DNA from: Henriciella pelagia
GTDB lineage: Bacteria; Pseudomonadota; Alphaproteobacteria; Caulobacterales; Hyphomonadaceae
NCBI RefSeq assembly: GCF_002088945.1
Contig: NZ_NCSU01000008.1
Location: 1 to 64,000 of the forward strand
Reading direction: 5' to 3'
DNA length: 64,000 nt
Both the position numbers and the translations under genes were made by a program. Numbering within the stretch: position 1 is the first letter of the stretch; each line of letters starts with the position of its first letter. The notes beneath the pieces are model-generated. The model ran no database searches, was not told the DNA's origin, and worked only from the letters and a program-made list of their open reading frames with translations. Below, piece after piece: positions 25,873 through 34,994 of this stretch.

Positions 25873-27387
25873 TCAGGACGTGCTCTCATCAGGCGTCATG
25901 CCGAGGCCCGTCAGGACGCGGCTGTCGCGTGCATAAATGTCGTCGAGATAGCGGATGCCACCGGCCTCATCCTTGACGGCGGTGAAATATAGAATGTGAA
26001 CGGGAACTTTCGCGGCGAGATTGGCGCGCGTTTCCTTTGCCGAGGCGACAGCGGTGTCAATCTTTGCGCGGTCCCAGCCCGGCGTGTCCTTGAGCAACCA
26101 TTCCGACAGGCCAATCGGGTCCTGCGTGCGAAGGCACCCGGAAGAAAAAGCGCGTTGGCGCTGTGCAAAGAGGCCGCGCGTGGGCGTGTCGTGCAGGTAC
26201 ACATTGTGCGGGTTGGGGAACATGATCTTGACCTGGCCGAGCGCGTTCTGCGGCCCCGGTGCCTGGCGGATGCGATAAGGCATGGTGCCGGCCGGGATGG
26301 CGTTCCAGTCAATCGTCGAGGCGTTCACAGGCTGGCCGGAGCGGTCAAGCACCTGGAAGCCGAGGCGGCTGACGGAGCCCGGATCCTTCTTGAACATGGG
26401 CAGCTTGTCGGCCCTGGCGAGGCTGGGCGGGGTCTCCCACCAGGGATTGAACACGATGTATTCGATCTGGTCAGAGAAGACCGGCGTCCGGCGATAGGGC
26501 TTGCCGACAATGGTGAGGTGGGTGCGCTGGGGCTCTCCATTTTCGTAGGCGGTGACGTCGAAGCCCGCAATATTGGCGCGCAGATGCTTCTGGCCGAGGT
26601 CACCCGGCAGCCAGCGCCAGCGTTCCATATTGACGCGGACCTGCTGGATACGGGCCTGCGGGCCGCGATTGAGCGCGCGAATGGAAGCTGCGCCAACCAC
26701 GCCGTCCGCGTCGAGGTTTTCCGCTGTCTGGAAGGTCTCGACCGCGTTCACCGTGTCGGCGTCCATCGTGCCGGTGGCCTGTGCCTCTTCTAGCAGGCCA
26801 AGCTGGACGAGGCGGGCCTGAAGCTCAACGACGCGAGGACCTGTCATGCCTGATTTGAGGGCCGGGCCTTCAGAGACCTTGCTGATCGGCTTGCCGGCAT
26901 CCTTGCGCAGGGCGGCCAGTTCATCCTTCAGCGCGCCATAGGCTGGCTGTACGGGGGCAAGCTGTTCGAGGCTGGTCGCGATGGTGCCGGTTTCAAGGGC
27001 ATAGGCGAGGACGGCGGCGAGGTCGGCCTCGCGGCGGGCGGCGGTCCAGTCCGGCTCGATGCTGACGGGGTTGAGCTTGCCGTACAGCATGTGCGCGGCG
27101 GCTGACATCCAGGCGTCGGTGGCGATCCAGTCGCGCTCCTGTGGATTGGCGGCGAGGACAAGCTCTTCAAGGTGGTAGTCTGTTGGCGTCAGGCCGTGTG
27201 CGCGAAGGCCCTCAATAGCACTGATCAAGGCCTGGTAATTTGCGTCGGACCAGACGGTCTGCGTCGCTGCGTCTTCGAGGAAGGCGTCGGTCGCGACGGG
27301 CGCGAGTTCATAGTCGACCGGCTCGGCTGCGGCGGTGAATGGAATGAATGCGGCGGCGACCGCTGCGAAAAGCCGGACAGGTCTCAT
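25873..27387 (-). CDS. L,D-transpeptidase, YcbB/LdtD-like
   Basis: A 504-residue periplasmic protein with a signal peptide ending near TAAAEP. A helical N-terminal domain, a PG_binding_1 domain (GPRVVELQARLVQLGLLEEA, about 180-245) and a YkuD catalytic domain follow. The active site is HDTPTRGLF then SSGCLRTQ with the nucleophile Cys418. The order and large size match YcbB-type enzymes that make 3-3 peptidoglycan crosslinks or attach lipoproteins. Confers beta-lactam-insensitive crosslinking in relatives. Confidence 0.92.
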   Translation of the reverse strand: MRPVRLFAAVAAAFIPFTAAAEPVDYELAPVATDAFLEDAATQTVWSDANYQALISAIEGLRAHGLTPTDYHLEELVLAANPQERDWIATDAWMSAAAHMLYGKLNPVSIEPDWTAARREADLAAVLAYALETGTIATSLEQLAPVQPAYGALKDELAALRKDAGKPISKVSEGPALKSGMTGPRVVELQARLVQLGLLEEAQATGTMDADTVNAVETFQTAENLDADGVVGAASIRALNRGPQARIQQVRVNMERWRWLPGDLGQKHLRANIAGFDVTAYENGEPQRTHLTIVGKPYRRTPVFSDQIEYIVFNPWWETPPSLARADKLPMFKKDPGSVSRLGFQVLDRSGQPVNASTIDWNAIPAGTMPYRIRQAPGPQNALGQVKIMFPNPHNVYLHDTPTRGLFAQRQRAFSSGCLRTQDPIGLSEWLLKDTPGWDRAKIDTAVASAKETRANLAAKVPVHILYFTAVKDEAGGIRYLDDIYARDSRVLTGLGMTPDESTS

Positions 27388-27505
27388 CCTGGTCTCTCCT
27401 CCCTCGATGACTTTCCCTTGAGACTAGTTCATTTGGCCGCACTTGCCAGCCTTCGGGGACATTGCATGCTTGTGAAGAGGCGGCTCTGCTGGTTGAAGTC
27501 TCACC

Positions 27506-27988
27506 ATGCAGACACTTCTTCCCATCGCCGAGGAGATCGGCGCGATCCTGAAAGCCCGGCGCCAGACGATTGGCATCTGGGAATCTTCCTCCGGCGGTCT
27601 GATCTCGGCAGCGCTGCTCGCCCAGCCGGGCGCTTCGGCCTATTTCCGGGGCGGCGGCGTCATCTATGCACCGGCAGCGTTTCGCGGCCTGATGGGGCTC
27701 AGCAAGGCGGATCTCGGTGACATGCGCTCGTCCAGCGAGCCCTATGCGCGCTTTGCCGCCGCGACGATCCGGGAACGGCTGAAGGCGGATTGGGGCCTCT
27801 GCGAGACGGGGGCGGCCGGGCCGGGCGGCAATTCCTATGGTGATGCGGCGGGTCATACCTGCGTGGCGCTGGACGGCGACGATGTGAAACTGTCCCGCAC
27901 GCTCGAGACCGGACTGGATGATCGCGGCCAGAATATGCGGCTGTTTGCGGCGGAAGCGCTGCACCTGCTGCGCGAAGCGATTTCCTAG
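27506..27988 (+). CDS. CinA C-terminal domain protein (nicotinamide mononucleotide amidase-like)
   Basis: A 160-residue stand-alone CinA-C domain: IWESSSGGLISAALLAQPGASAYFRGGGVIYA is the family hallmark (shown in part: SSGGLISAAL and YFRGGGVIYA), with GAAGPGGNSYGDAAG near the end. Members deamidate nicotinamide mononucleotide. The leading residue of the usual AESCTGG is replaced: WESSSGG, with Ser in the usual Cys position. Cytosolic, monocistronic. Confidence 0.85.
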   Translation: MQTLLPIAEEIGAILKARRQTIGIWESSSGGLISAALLAQPGASAYFRGGGVIYAPAAFRGLMGLSKADLGDMRSSSEPYARFAAATIRERLKADWGLCETGAAGPGGNSYGDAAGHTCVALDGDDVKLSRTLETGLDDRGQNMRLFAAEALHLLREAIS

Positions 27989-28079
27989 GAGCCCCACCGC
28001 GGGCCCTCCTTCCTTTGACAGGCTCTGGATAGACGGGCAGGGGCGATGGGCGCAATCGTTTCAAACAATCGCTCGCCAG

Positions 28080-28108
28080 TGGTTCGACTTCGCTCACCAT
28101 GTCGGGCT
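28080..28108. repeat. Dispersed TTCGACTTCGCTCACCAT repeat
   Basis: TGGTTCGACTTCGCTCACCA then TGTCGGGC, identical in 49248-49276 and related to 31194-31219. It lies in the 254-bp gap between the CinA-C and membrane protein genes; apart from this element I see nothing else in the gap. Confidence 0.7.
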
Positions 28109-28242
28109 TTTTCTAGCGTCGCATCAGGCCGTTGCACGCGACGTTGCCACCCCTCCGGAGACTTAGAGTGAGGCACGCCTGAAATGATTGCCTTGCCCCG
28201 GGAATTGTAGCAGCTTTTGCGCAGGAGACCGGGGAGGGGGAC

Positions 28243-29256
28243 GTGCTGATATTCTGGTGCTGGCTTGCTGCCGTCATCTCGGTCGTGCTGGCCTATATTG
28301 TGGCCGGGCCGATCTGGAAGCGCGAGCATTCCATGTTCTTCGGGGACAGCGAGAAGCCGCTGGAGCTCAGCGGCGCGGTCGGCGAAGTGTTCATCATCAC
28401 CGCCGGCGCGCTGTTTGTCGCCGCGATCGACCAGGTCTGTGAAGAGGTTTCACCGGTATCGATCCTGACGTCGTATCCGCTGTTCTGCGGCGGCTTTTTC
28501 GTCATCGTGCTGGTCGGCGTCTATCTCTACGGTGTCTATAAGGGCATGACCGGGCTTCCGGGCGAGAAGAAGCGGCTGACGGCGACCTATATGGTGTACG
28601 GCGTGTTCAGCACCATCCTGTTTGCCGGGATCTGCCTGCTCGCGGCGCTGATGATCGCAGAGGCGGTCATCGATGCGAACAAGTTTTCGACCGAGGCCGC
28701 GCTTGTGCTCGCCCAGGCAGAAGGGCTCAGCGGGCAAGCCATTGCGGCGAAGACGAGCGGGCTGAACATGGTCTTCCTCGACACGCAGGCCGTGCTGAAG
28801 CGGCTGGAAGGATCGATGTCGCCGGTCTTTGTGTTCGCGGCAGGCCTGTTCGCGTTCAACCTTGTTGTACGTTATACGCCGCTGCGCCGCGCCTTCGCCA
28901 AGGAGGCGATGTTTGCGACCTATCTGACAACGTTTACCGCGCTTGCGCTGGTCGTTGTCACGGGGATCTGGGTCTATACCGGCCAGTACAGCAATTTCAT
29001 CGGCGATGTGCTCAATGCCATGGCACCGATGAGGCCGGACTTCTTTGCGGCCTCACCCGATTATAATTCACGATATACCGATATCTGGCTGAGGCTGGTC
29101 GACGATCAGGCGCTGCTTGGCTTTCTGTCGCGGATGAGCGATCAGTGGGGCGGCGTTGCAGCCTTGCTCGGCATCTTCCAGTGGAGTGCGGAGCGGTTCA
29201 ACAAGCCGGAGGCGAGCACGAAGATGCCTTCGCCCAGACAAGAGGGAACGGTGTGA
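28243..29256 (+). CDS. Multi-helix membrane protein, hypothetical
   Basis: A 337-residue protein with about seven hydrophobic segments (near 1-20, 47-65, 77-97, 115-140, 190-215, 228-250, 300-315). I do not recognise a family. Start is GTG at 28243 after GGGGAGGGGG. The stop overlaps the GTG start of the next gene, so the membrane protein, the EEP phosphatase and the lysophospholipase form an operon. Confidence 0.72.
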   Translation: MLIFWCWLAAVISVVLAYIVAGPIWKREHSMFFGDSEKPLELSGAVGEVFIITAGALFVAAIDQVCEEVSPVSILTSYPLFCGGFFVIVLVGVYLYGVYKGMTGLPGEKKRLTATYMVYGVFSTILFAGICLLAALMIAEAVIDANKFSTEAALVLAQAEGLSGQAIAAKTSGLNMVFLDTQAVLKRLEGSMSPVFVFAAGLFAFNLVVRYTPLRRAFAKEAMFATYLTTFTALALVVVTGIWVYTGQYSNFIGDVLNAMAPMRPDFFAASPDYNSRYTDIWLRLVDDQALLGFLSRMSDQWGGVAALLGIFQWSAERFNKPEASTKMPSPRQEGTV

Positions 29257-30275
29257 AGGTCTTGTGGATTGCGCTGATACTCGTCGCGCTGCTGGTCATT
29301 TACGCACTGGCAGTGCGCTACGTCACATTGCGCGACGGCTCCATCCCGATGGACGCGGTCCCAGCCTCGCCGCAGGAGGCAGGCAGCGAAGAAACGCTAA
29401 GCGTAATGATCTGGAACCTCGGCTATGCCGGGCTTGGTGCTGAGTCTGACTTCAAGGCTGATGGGGGCGAGATGCTGCAGCCGCCAAGCAGGGCTGTGGT
29501 TGAAAAGAACCTTGCCGGTATTCAGGATGTGCTGCGGGCGCAGGACGCCGACGTATTCCTGTTCCAGGAACTGGCCCGTGGCGGTTTTCTCAATCGCGGC
29601 GTGGATGTTGTTGCTGGCGTGCGTGAGGTGCTGCCAGGCTACGGCTCTTTCTTCACCGCCGACATCAAGACACGGCTTCTTCCGTCACCACTGTCCTTGC
29701 GCCACGGCATCGGCATGTTCTGGCGCGGCGCTCCGCTCACGGTCGAGATTGTCCGCTTGCCGGAAGAGCCTGAGCCGATCATGGGTTTCATCCAGCGGCG
29801 CTACCACGTGCAGGTCATGGAGTTTGAGCAAGGCGGGGTGCCCTGGACCCTGATCAATGTCCATCTGTCGGCCTTTGATGAAGGTGCCAATACGCGATTG
29901 CTGCAATTGCTGGCGGTGATTGATCTGGCCAAGCGCCATTACGAAAGTGGCCGCGCTGTCGCCGTGGGTGGGGACTGGAACATGCGGCTGACGCCAACGG
30001 ATTTTGCCTCAACGTCCGACGACAGCGCCTTGTTCTGGATCCATGATTTTCCGAAACATGAGCTGCCAGATGGCTGGCAGATCGCGGTCGATCCGAGCGT
30101 TCCAACTGTGCGGACGAACGAGCGGCCTTATGCGCGCGATGAGAATTATCGCACCATCATCGATGGCCTGCTCGTCTCACCCAATGTCGAAGTGGTGAGC
30201 GCGGCGGGGCTGGACCTCGATTTCCAGATCACCGATCACCAGCCCGTGCGATACACGCTGCGGGCGAGGCCCTGA
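29253..30275 (+). CDS. Membrane-anchored endonuclease/exonuclease/phosphatase family protein
   Basis: A 340-residue protein with an N-terminal membrane helix (VLWIALILVALLVIYALAV) and an EEP domain: VMIWNLGYAG, ADVFLFQELARGG (catalytic Glu), INVHLSAFDEG, GGDWNMRL and the closing TDHQPVRY. The family cleaves phosphodiesters of nucleic acids, phospholipids or inositol phosphates. With a lipase-like gene downstream, a lipid substrate is plausible (inference). Anchored outside the cytoplasm. Start GTG overlaps the upstream stop by four bases. Confidence 0.88.
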   Translation: MKVLWIALILVALLVIYALAVRYVTLRDGSIPMDAVPASPQEAGSEETLSVMIWNLGYAGLGAESDFKADGGEMLQPPSRAVVEKNLAGIQDVLRAQDADVFLFQELARGGFLNRGVDVVAGVREVLPGYGSFFTADIKTRLLPSPLSLRHGIGMFWRGAPLTVEIVRLPEEPEPIMGFIQRRYHVQVMEFEQGGVPWTLINVHLSAFDEGANTRLLQLLAVIDLAKRHYESGRAVAVGGDWNMRLTPTDFASTSDDSALFWIHDFPKHELPDGWQIAVDPSVPTVRTNERPYARDENYRTIIDGLLVSPNVEVVSAAGLDLDFQITDHQPVRYTLRARP

Positions 30276-31126
30276 TGGAGGCGGACATGGCGAAGCAGGC
30301 AAAGAGCTGGACGTTTGGCGAGAAGGTGCAGGGCTATGCCTGGGAGGTGGCCAGCCCGCGCGCGAGCCTGCTGCTGCAGCATGGCTACGGCGAATATGCC
30401 GGTCGTTATGTGATGAGCTACAATCGCCTCATTCCGAACCTCAACGCGCTCGACATCAATGTCTATGCGTTCGATGCCGAGGGGCATGGGCGCTCACCGG
30501 GCCCGCGCGGGGCGACGGACATGAAACGGGCCGTGGCGCATCATCTTGCCGCGCGTGAAGTGCTGGAGACGCGCGAAGAGCCGCTCTTCATGATGGGGCA
30601 TTCGCTCGGCGGGCTGATTACGGCGGCGAGTGTCGCCTATCGCCCGGAAGGGGTGAGCGGGGCGGTTTTGAGCGCGCCAGCGCTGAAGATCGAGCTTAAT
30701 CCGGCCCTGAAGACGGTTGCGGGCGTCCTTGCCTCGATTGCGCCCACGGCCAGGCTGACGCCGCCGCTCGATGCCGATGCCATTTCACGTGATGCGGCGG
30801 TGGTTGAAAAATATCGCAACGATCCGATGGTGATCACGAAAGCGCCTGCGGCCCGGCTCGGCGCGACGGCGATCAAGGTGCTCGAGCGTGCCCGCAGCAG
30901 CTTTTCGGACTGGGATGTGCCGGTGCTGGTGATCCATGGCGATGCCGACCGGCTGACCCCGATCGAGGGCAGTCGGGCATTCATTGAGGCGATTGGGGCA
31001 TCGGACAAGCAGCTTGTCGAGTTCGCCGGTGGCTATCATGAGCTGCTCAATGATCATGAGGCGGACAAGGCGCTCGCCACCGTGCTCGACTGGCTGAAGC
31101 CGCGCCTGCCGGGCGGCAGGGTCTGA
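30275..31126 (+). CDS. Alpha/beta hydrolase, monoglyceride lipase/lysophospholipase type
   Basis: A 283-residue serine hydrolase with the nucleophile elbow GHSLGGL, the oxyanion loop LLLQHGYGEYAGRY, DAEGHGRSPGPRG, the acid in HGDADRLTP and the catalytic His in GGYHELLND. This pattern is that of PldB/monoglyceride lipases. It overlaps the EEP gene by one base (TGATG), so translation is coupled. Likely cytosolic; membrane lipid turnover is an inference from the operon. Confidence 0.92.
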   Translation: MEADMAKQAKSWTFGEKVQGYAWEVASPRASLLLQHGYGEYAGRYVMSYNRLIPNLNALDINVYAFDAEGHGRSPGPRGATDMKRAVAHHLAAREVLETREEPLFMMGHSLGGLITAASVAYRPEGVSGAVLSAPALKIELNPALKTVAGVLASIAPTARLTPPLDADAISRDAAVVEKYRNDPMVITKAPAARLGATAIKVLERARSSFSDWDVPVLVIHGDADRLTPIEGSRAFIEAIGASDKQLVEFAGGYHELLNDHEADKALATVLDWLKPRLPGGRV

Positions 31127-31193
31127 TGAGCCCCACAAGGGGCCTTCCGAAGAGAGGAGCGCCAAGATGCGCGTTCAGCGTCCAGCGGCTTCG

Positions 31194-31275
31194 TGGTTCG
31201 ACTTCGCTCACCATGAAGCCTGATGAGTCATTTGAAAAAAAGCCTTCATCCTGAGCGACGTCGAAGGTCGAAGGC
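31194..31275. repeat. Inverted pair of dispersed TTCGACTTCGCTCA repeats
   Basis: TGGTTCGACTTCGCTCACCA at 31194 is followed by the complementary element GCCTTCATCCTGAGCGACGT at 31242 and a second GTCGAAGG. The pair can fold together. It occupies the 209-bp gap between convergent genes; nothing else was seen there. Confidence 0.6.
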
Positions 31276-31335
31276 GTTCTGGTGAGTTCAATGCAGTGAT
31301 CGCCCCCTCACCACTGGGGAGGGGCCGAGGAGGGG

Positions 31336-31878
31336 TCAGAGCCCCAGACACCGCAGCACGAAATCGGCACGGGCAGTCACACTCGATTTCGGCAGATCGA
31401 TCATTGCGTAACCGCGTTTGGGGTAAGCGAGGCGGAGATAATTGTATTCCAGCACGGCGGTCTCAAAGGAGAGCGGGCGTTCATCATCCTGCTCGTAGAG
31501 CTCGAACCATGGCGGGGCCATGAAGACCGGGCTGGAATAGATGGTCGTGTGGCAGAGTTTTTCGAGGTCCTCGGGCATCGCTATGGAGAGGCGTTCGAAA
31601 TGGGCGGCGGCGTCCACTGCGGAGCGATCGAAGAAGACCGGGCCGTCATGGGTGCGTACCCATGCCAGTGTGGCGTGGGCGTATTCGATGGCCTTGCGCA
31701 CGAAGGCCTCCGCATTGACCCAGGGCAGGGCATCGCCGCCGGTCGCAAGCGCTTCGCGAACAATGTTGCGGCCGGGCTCTTCCACCGTGCGGAAGCCCCG
31801 GCGGGCGAGTTCATTCAGGAGGGTGGACTTGCCGCCAGACGAGCAGCCGGAGATGACGATGCGCCGCCGGTCTCTCAT
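31336..31878 (-). CDS. AAA_28-type ATP-binding protein
   Basis: A 180-residue P-loop NTPase with Walker A GCSSGGKST (10-18) and the following ALATGGDALPW, FFDRSAVDAAAHFE and LEYNYLRLAYPKRGY segments. This is the small AAA_28 kinase-like family, role unknown. Its start overlaps the truA stop by four bases (ATGA), so it is the last gene of the fmt-GNAT-truA operon. Confidence 0.85.
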   Translation of the reverse strand: MRDRRRIVISGCSSGGKSTLLNELARRGFRTVEEPGRNIVREALATGGDALPWVNAEAFVRKAIEYAHATLAWVRTHDGPVFFDRSAVDAAAHFERLSIAMPEDLEKLCHTTIYSSPVFMAPPWFELYEQDDERPLSFETAVLEYNYLRLAYPKRGYAMIDLPKSSVTARADFVLRCLGL

Positions 31879-32627
31879 GCGTCCCCGTCATACATGACGC
31901 GCTCGAGATAGAGCCCGTCCGCCGGCGCGACGGGGCCGCAGGCCGCGCGGTCGCGGGCTTCAAGGATGTCCTTCACCCAGCCCGGTTCCTGCATGCCGCG
32001 GCCGACCTCGACGAGGCTGCCGACAATGGAGCGGACCTGGCGATGCAGGAAGCTGCGGGCAGTGGTCGTCACTTCGATACGGTCGCCATAGGCGCTGACA
32101 TTCAGCGTGTCGAGCGTCTTCACCGGGCTCTTGGCCTGGCACTGGGCATCGCGAAAGGTCGAGAAATCATGCTCGCCGATCAGGTGGTCTGCCGCTTCCT
32201 GCATCTTGCGTACATCAAGCGGGACGGGGACGCGCCAGATCAGCCCCTTGTCGAAGGTGAGATGGGCACGGCGGACCTGGATGATGTAGCGATAGGCGCG
32301 GCCTGTGGCGCTGAAGCGGGCGTGAAAATCCTCGGTCACGTCTTCGGCGGTGAGGACAGCAATGGGGTCGGGGCGAAGATGGTAGTTGAGCGCGTCCGCC
32401 ACCTTGCGGATCGGGCGCGGCTTGGTGAGGTCGAGATGGGCGACCTGTCCGGTCGCGTGCACGCCGGCATCGGTACGCCCGGCCCCCTGCACGAAGACGG
32501 GCTTGCCGTCGAGGGCTTCAGCGGCGCTTTCAAGCGCGCCTTGTACGGAGGGCTGCCCCTCCTGACGCTGCCAGCCATAAAAGGGACGGCCATCATATTC
32601 GACGAGGAGACGGATGCGCTGTGTCAT
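31875..32627 (-). CDS. truA: tRNA pseudouridine(38-40) synthase
   Basis: A 250-residue pseudouridine synthase with the catalytic Asp in GAGRTDAGVHATGQVAHLD, the YDGRPFYGWQRQ start, YRYII and the late FLHRQVRSIVGSLVEVG. It modifies positions 38-40 in the anticodon stem of many tRNAs. The ATG at 32627 was chosen, as it fits the family and overlaps the upstream GNAT stop by four bases. Operon with fmt. Confidence 0.96.
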   Translation of the reverse strand: MTQRIRLLVEYDGRPFYGWQRQEGQPSVQGALESAAEALDGKPVFVQGAGRTDAGVHATGQVAHLDLTKPRPIRKVADALNYHLRPDPIAVLTAEDVTEDFHARFSATGRAYRYIIQVRRAHLTFDKGLIWRVPVPLDVRKMQEAADHLIGEHDFSTFRDAQCQAKSPVKTLDTLNVSAYGDRIEVTTTARSFLHRQVRSIVGSLVEVGRGMQEPGWVKDILEARDRAACGPVAPADGLYLERVMYDGDA

Positions 32628-33121
32628 GCAGCAGCCCCGAAGGCTCTGGGATAGGTGAGCGTGCCCGTGCGGGGCGCGGTGTTGCTGAGCTCGATCCCCA
32701 TGAAGGCGGGGCCGGACCATGGCGCGTCATAGCGGGCCGCGACCTCCGGGCTGAAACCGAATTTCGGATAATAGTCCGTGTGGCCGAGCACGAAGACAAG
32801 CTGCCGGCCCTGGCCTTCCATCATCGTCATGCCGAGCTTGATCAGTCCACGGCCTATGCCGGATTTCTGGCGGTCTGGGCTGACGCTCATCGGGCCGAGA
32901 CCGGCGGCGATGTCCTCGTCGTCAATCAGTATACGGAAGAACTGGATGTGGCCGAGGATGTCGCGATCATCATGCGCGATCAGCGAGGCGAGGCTGTCGC
33001 CGTCTGCGAGGAGTTGCGTCACGATCTTCGCTTCATCCGGCGTGCCGAAGGCAGCATCATTGAGGGCGTTGATCGCGTCGGCATCTTCGGCGCGGGCCGG
33101 GCGGATCCAGATATCCTTCAT
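32624..33121 (-). CDS. GNAT family N-acetyltransferase
   Basis: A 165-residue acetyltransferase: [20 protein letters not shown], then [20 protein letters not shown] (the acetyl-CoA loop QKSGIG) and the [10 protein letters not shown] ending typical of the GNAT subgroup with a C-terminal substrate pocket. Substrate unknown. It is inserted between fmt and truA with four-base overlaps on both sides. Confidence 0.9.
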   Translation of the reverse strand: MKDIWIRPARAEDADAINALNDAAFGTPDEAKIVTQLLADGDSLASLIAHDDRDILGHIQFFRILIDDEDIAAGLGPMSVSPDRQKSGIGRGLIKLGMTMMEGQGRQLVFVLGHTDYYPKFGFSPEVAARYDAPWSGPAFMGIELSNTAPRTGTLTYPRAFGAAA

Positions 33122-34074
33122 TCGAAGCGGCTCCCTGCCTCAATCTTGTTGCCACGCAGGAAGTCTTCGGCGTCCATGGCGCGGGAGCCCGGCTTTTGCA
33201 GGTTGAGGAGGCGCACGGCATGGCCATCGCCGCAGGCGATGAGGAGATTGTCGTCGAGCAACGTGCCGGGGGCCGCGGCGTCATGCGTCTGCTCTGAGAG
33301 CCGGCTCATCAGCGCCTTTACGCGGACGGGTTCGTCGTCGGGCTTCGAGGTCCAGTTGAACCAGGCGCCGGGGAAGGGGGAGAGACCGCGGATCTGGCAA
33401 TCGACTTTGGCGGCGGGTTTGCTCCAGTCGATCTGGCGGTCATCGGCCGTGATCTTGGAGGCATAGGTCGCGCCGTCTTCGGTCTGGGGCACAGGTTTGA
33501 GGCTGCCATCGGCGAGGCCTTCGAGGGCGCGGGGCGCAAGCTCTGCGGCGAGTTCTGCGAGGCGGTCATGCAGGCTGCCGGCGGTCTCGAAGGGGAAGAT
33601 ACGCGCTTCGGAACTGGCGAGGACGGGGCCGGTGTCGAGCCCGGCTTCCATCATCATCGCCTGCACGCCGGTCATCTCGTCACCTGCCATGATGGCACGC
33701 TGGATCGGCGCCGCGCCTCTCCAGCGAGGCAGCAGCGAGGCGTGCATGTTCATGCAGCCAAGGCGCGGCGCGTCCAGCACCTCCTGCGGTAGGATGAGGC
33801 CATAGGCGACGACGACGGCTGCATCGAGATTGAGGGCTGCGAAGCGGGCTTTTTCCTCGGCGGGCTTTAGCGATTTCGGCGTGCGGACCTCAAAGCCGTG
33901 GTCCTCGGCATAGCGGTGGACGGGCGTCGGTGTCAGCTTCTTGCCGCGTCCGGCGGGGCGGGGCGGCTGGGAATAGACGCAGGCGATCTCATGGCCGGCC
34001 TCGACCAGCGCGGCGAGCACATCAACGGCAATATCCGGGCTTCCCATGAAGGCAATGCGGAGCGGGTGTCTCAT
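33118..34074 (-). CDS. fmt: Methionyl-tRNA formyltransferase
   Basis: A 318-residue formyltransferase. Visible are [18 protein letters not shown] at the start, the catalytic region [20 protein letters not shown] (Asn/His) with [20 protein letters not shown] (catalytic Asp), and a C-terminal OB-like domain. It formylates initiator tRNA for translation start. Part of the def-fmt-truA cluster. Confidence 0.97.
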   Translation of the reverse strand: MRHPLRIAFMGSPDIAVDVLAALVEAGHEIACVYSQPPRPAGRGKKLTPTPVHRYAEDHGFEVRTPKSLKPAEEKARFAALNLDAAVVVAYGLILPQEVLDAPRLGCMNMHASLLPRWRGAAPIQRAIMAGDEMTGVQAMMMEAGLDTGPVLASSEARIFPFETAGSLHDRLAELAAELAPRALEGLADGSLKPVPQTEDGATYASKITADDRQIDWSKPAAKVDCQIRGLSPFPGAWFNWTSKPDDEPVRVKALMSRLSEQTHDAAAPGTLLDDNLLIACGDGHAVRLLNLQKPGSRAMDAEDFLRGNKIEAGSRFE

Positions 34075-34121
34075 GTGGCGGGGTCTAGCGAAGCGGGGGG
34101 ATTAGGCAAGATGGAAGCGGG

Positions 34122-34298
34122 TCAAAGCCAAGGATTGCAAATGATCGTGAATATCGAATGGGCTTTGCAGACTGGCTCTGGCTGTTCGAGCGATAGAATC
34201 CCAGGACCGTAATTCAAACCGTGCAGCGCAAATGCCAAAACACCGAGGAACAACACTAATTTGGTTGCAGCGCTTGAGCCTGACAGCCTGCGCAGCAT
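34122..34298 (-). CDS. Possible small membrane protein between def and fmt (58 aa)
   Basis: A minus-strand ATG at 34298, two bases after the def stop codon, opens a 58-codon frame. The peptide has a basic start (MLRRLSGSSAATK), one hydrophobic helix (LVLFLGVLAFALHGLNYG) and a Cys-containing tail (EPVCKAHSIFTIICNPWL). Position in the def-fmt gap and the basic-hydrophobic layout support a single-pass protein, but no family is recognised. Too short for routine gene finding. Confidence 0.45.
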   Translation of the reverse strand: MLRRLSGSSAATKLVLFLGVLAFALHGLNYGPGILSLEQPEPVCKAHSIFTIICNPWL

Positions 34299-34300
34299 GA

Positions 34301-34828
34301 TCAGGCCCCGACCTTGGCTTTCATTCGGGTGGCTTTCCTCACCTTCTCGACCGCGCGTTGACGCTTCAGGCGCGAGAGATAATCGATGAAGAGGGTGCCT
34401 TCGAGGTGGTCCATCTCGTGCTGGATGCAGACGGCGAAGAGGCCTTCGGCGACTTCTTCCTGCTGGTTGCCATCATAGTCGAGATAGCGGATGCGACACT
34501 CGGTCGGGCGCTCGACTTCCTCATAGACGTCGGGGACGGAGAGGCAGCCTTCTTCATACGGCGCCTTGTCTTCGGTCAGCGGCAGGATTTCCGGGTTCAC
34601 GAAATAGCGCGGCTGCGGCTCTTCATCCTGGCCGGCAAGGTCCATCACGATGACGCGCAGCGGCACACCGATCTGGATCGCGGCAAGGCCGATGCCGGGC
34701 GCGTCGTACATGGTCTCGAGCATGTCATCCATCAGCGCGCGGATGTCATCCGTGACGCCGCCTTCGACGGGCTTTGAGACTTCCTTCAGACGCGGGTCCG
34801 GGACGGTGAGAATTTCGCGAATGGCCAT
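34301..34828 (-). CDS. def: Peptide deformylase
   Basis: A 175-residue metalloprotease with all three motifs of the family: [10 protein letters not shown] (motif 1), EEGCLSVP with the metal-binding Cys (motif 2) and [18 protein letters not shown] with HEMDH (motif 3). It removes the formyl group from nascent N-terminal Met. Co-directional with fmt downstream, the classical pair. Confidence 0.97.
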   Translation of the reverse strand: MAIREILTVPDPRLKEVSKPVEGGVTDDIRALMDDMLETMYDAPGIGLAAIQIGVPLRVIVMDLAGQDEEPQPRYFVNPEILPLTEDKAPYEEGCLSVPDVYEEVERPTECRIRYLDYDGNQQEEVAEGLFAVCIQHEMDHLEGTLFIDYLSRLKRQRAVEKVRKATRMKAKVGA

Positions 34829-34887
34829 GGCGCTGAGATAAGGCGAAGGGGTTTGGAAATCAATAATGGGGGGTGACTTACGAGAGA

Positions 34888-34983
34888 GGCATCACCACGG
34901 CTTGTCCGTGGTGCCCGTCTTCGGTGTTTGCTTTTGTGGGCCCGTCAGGAGATGGGCCCCGTGGACAAGCCACGGGGAGGCGC
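34888..34983. repeat. REPIN-like paired hairpin, locus D
   Basis: Unit 1 holds CACCACGG-loop-CCGTGGTG; unit 2 holds CCCCGTGG-loop-CCACGGGG; the two are inverted, and CCCGTCTTC/GGAGATGGG arms face each other. Flanking bases (GGCATCAC, GGAGATGGGCC) match the other three loci. It fills the gap between def and rmuC. Confidence 0.7.
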
Positions 34984-34994
34984 AGATAGAGAGT

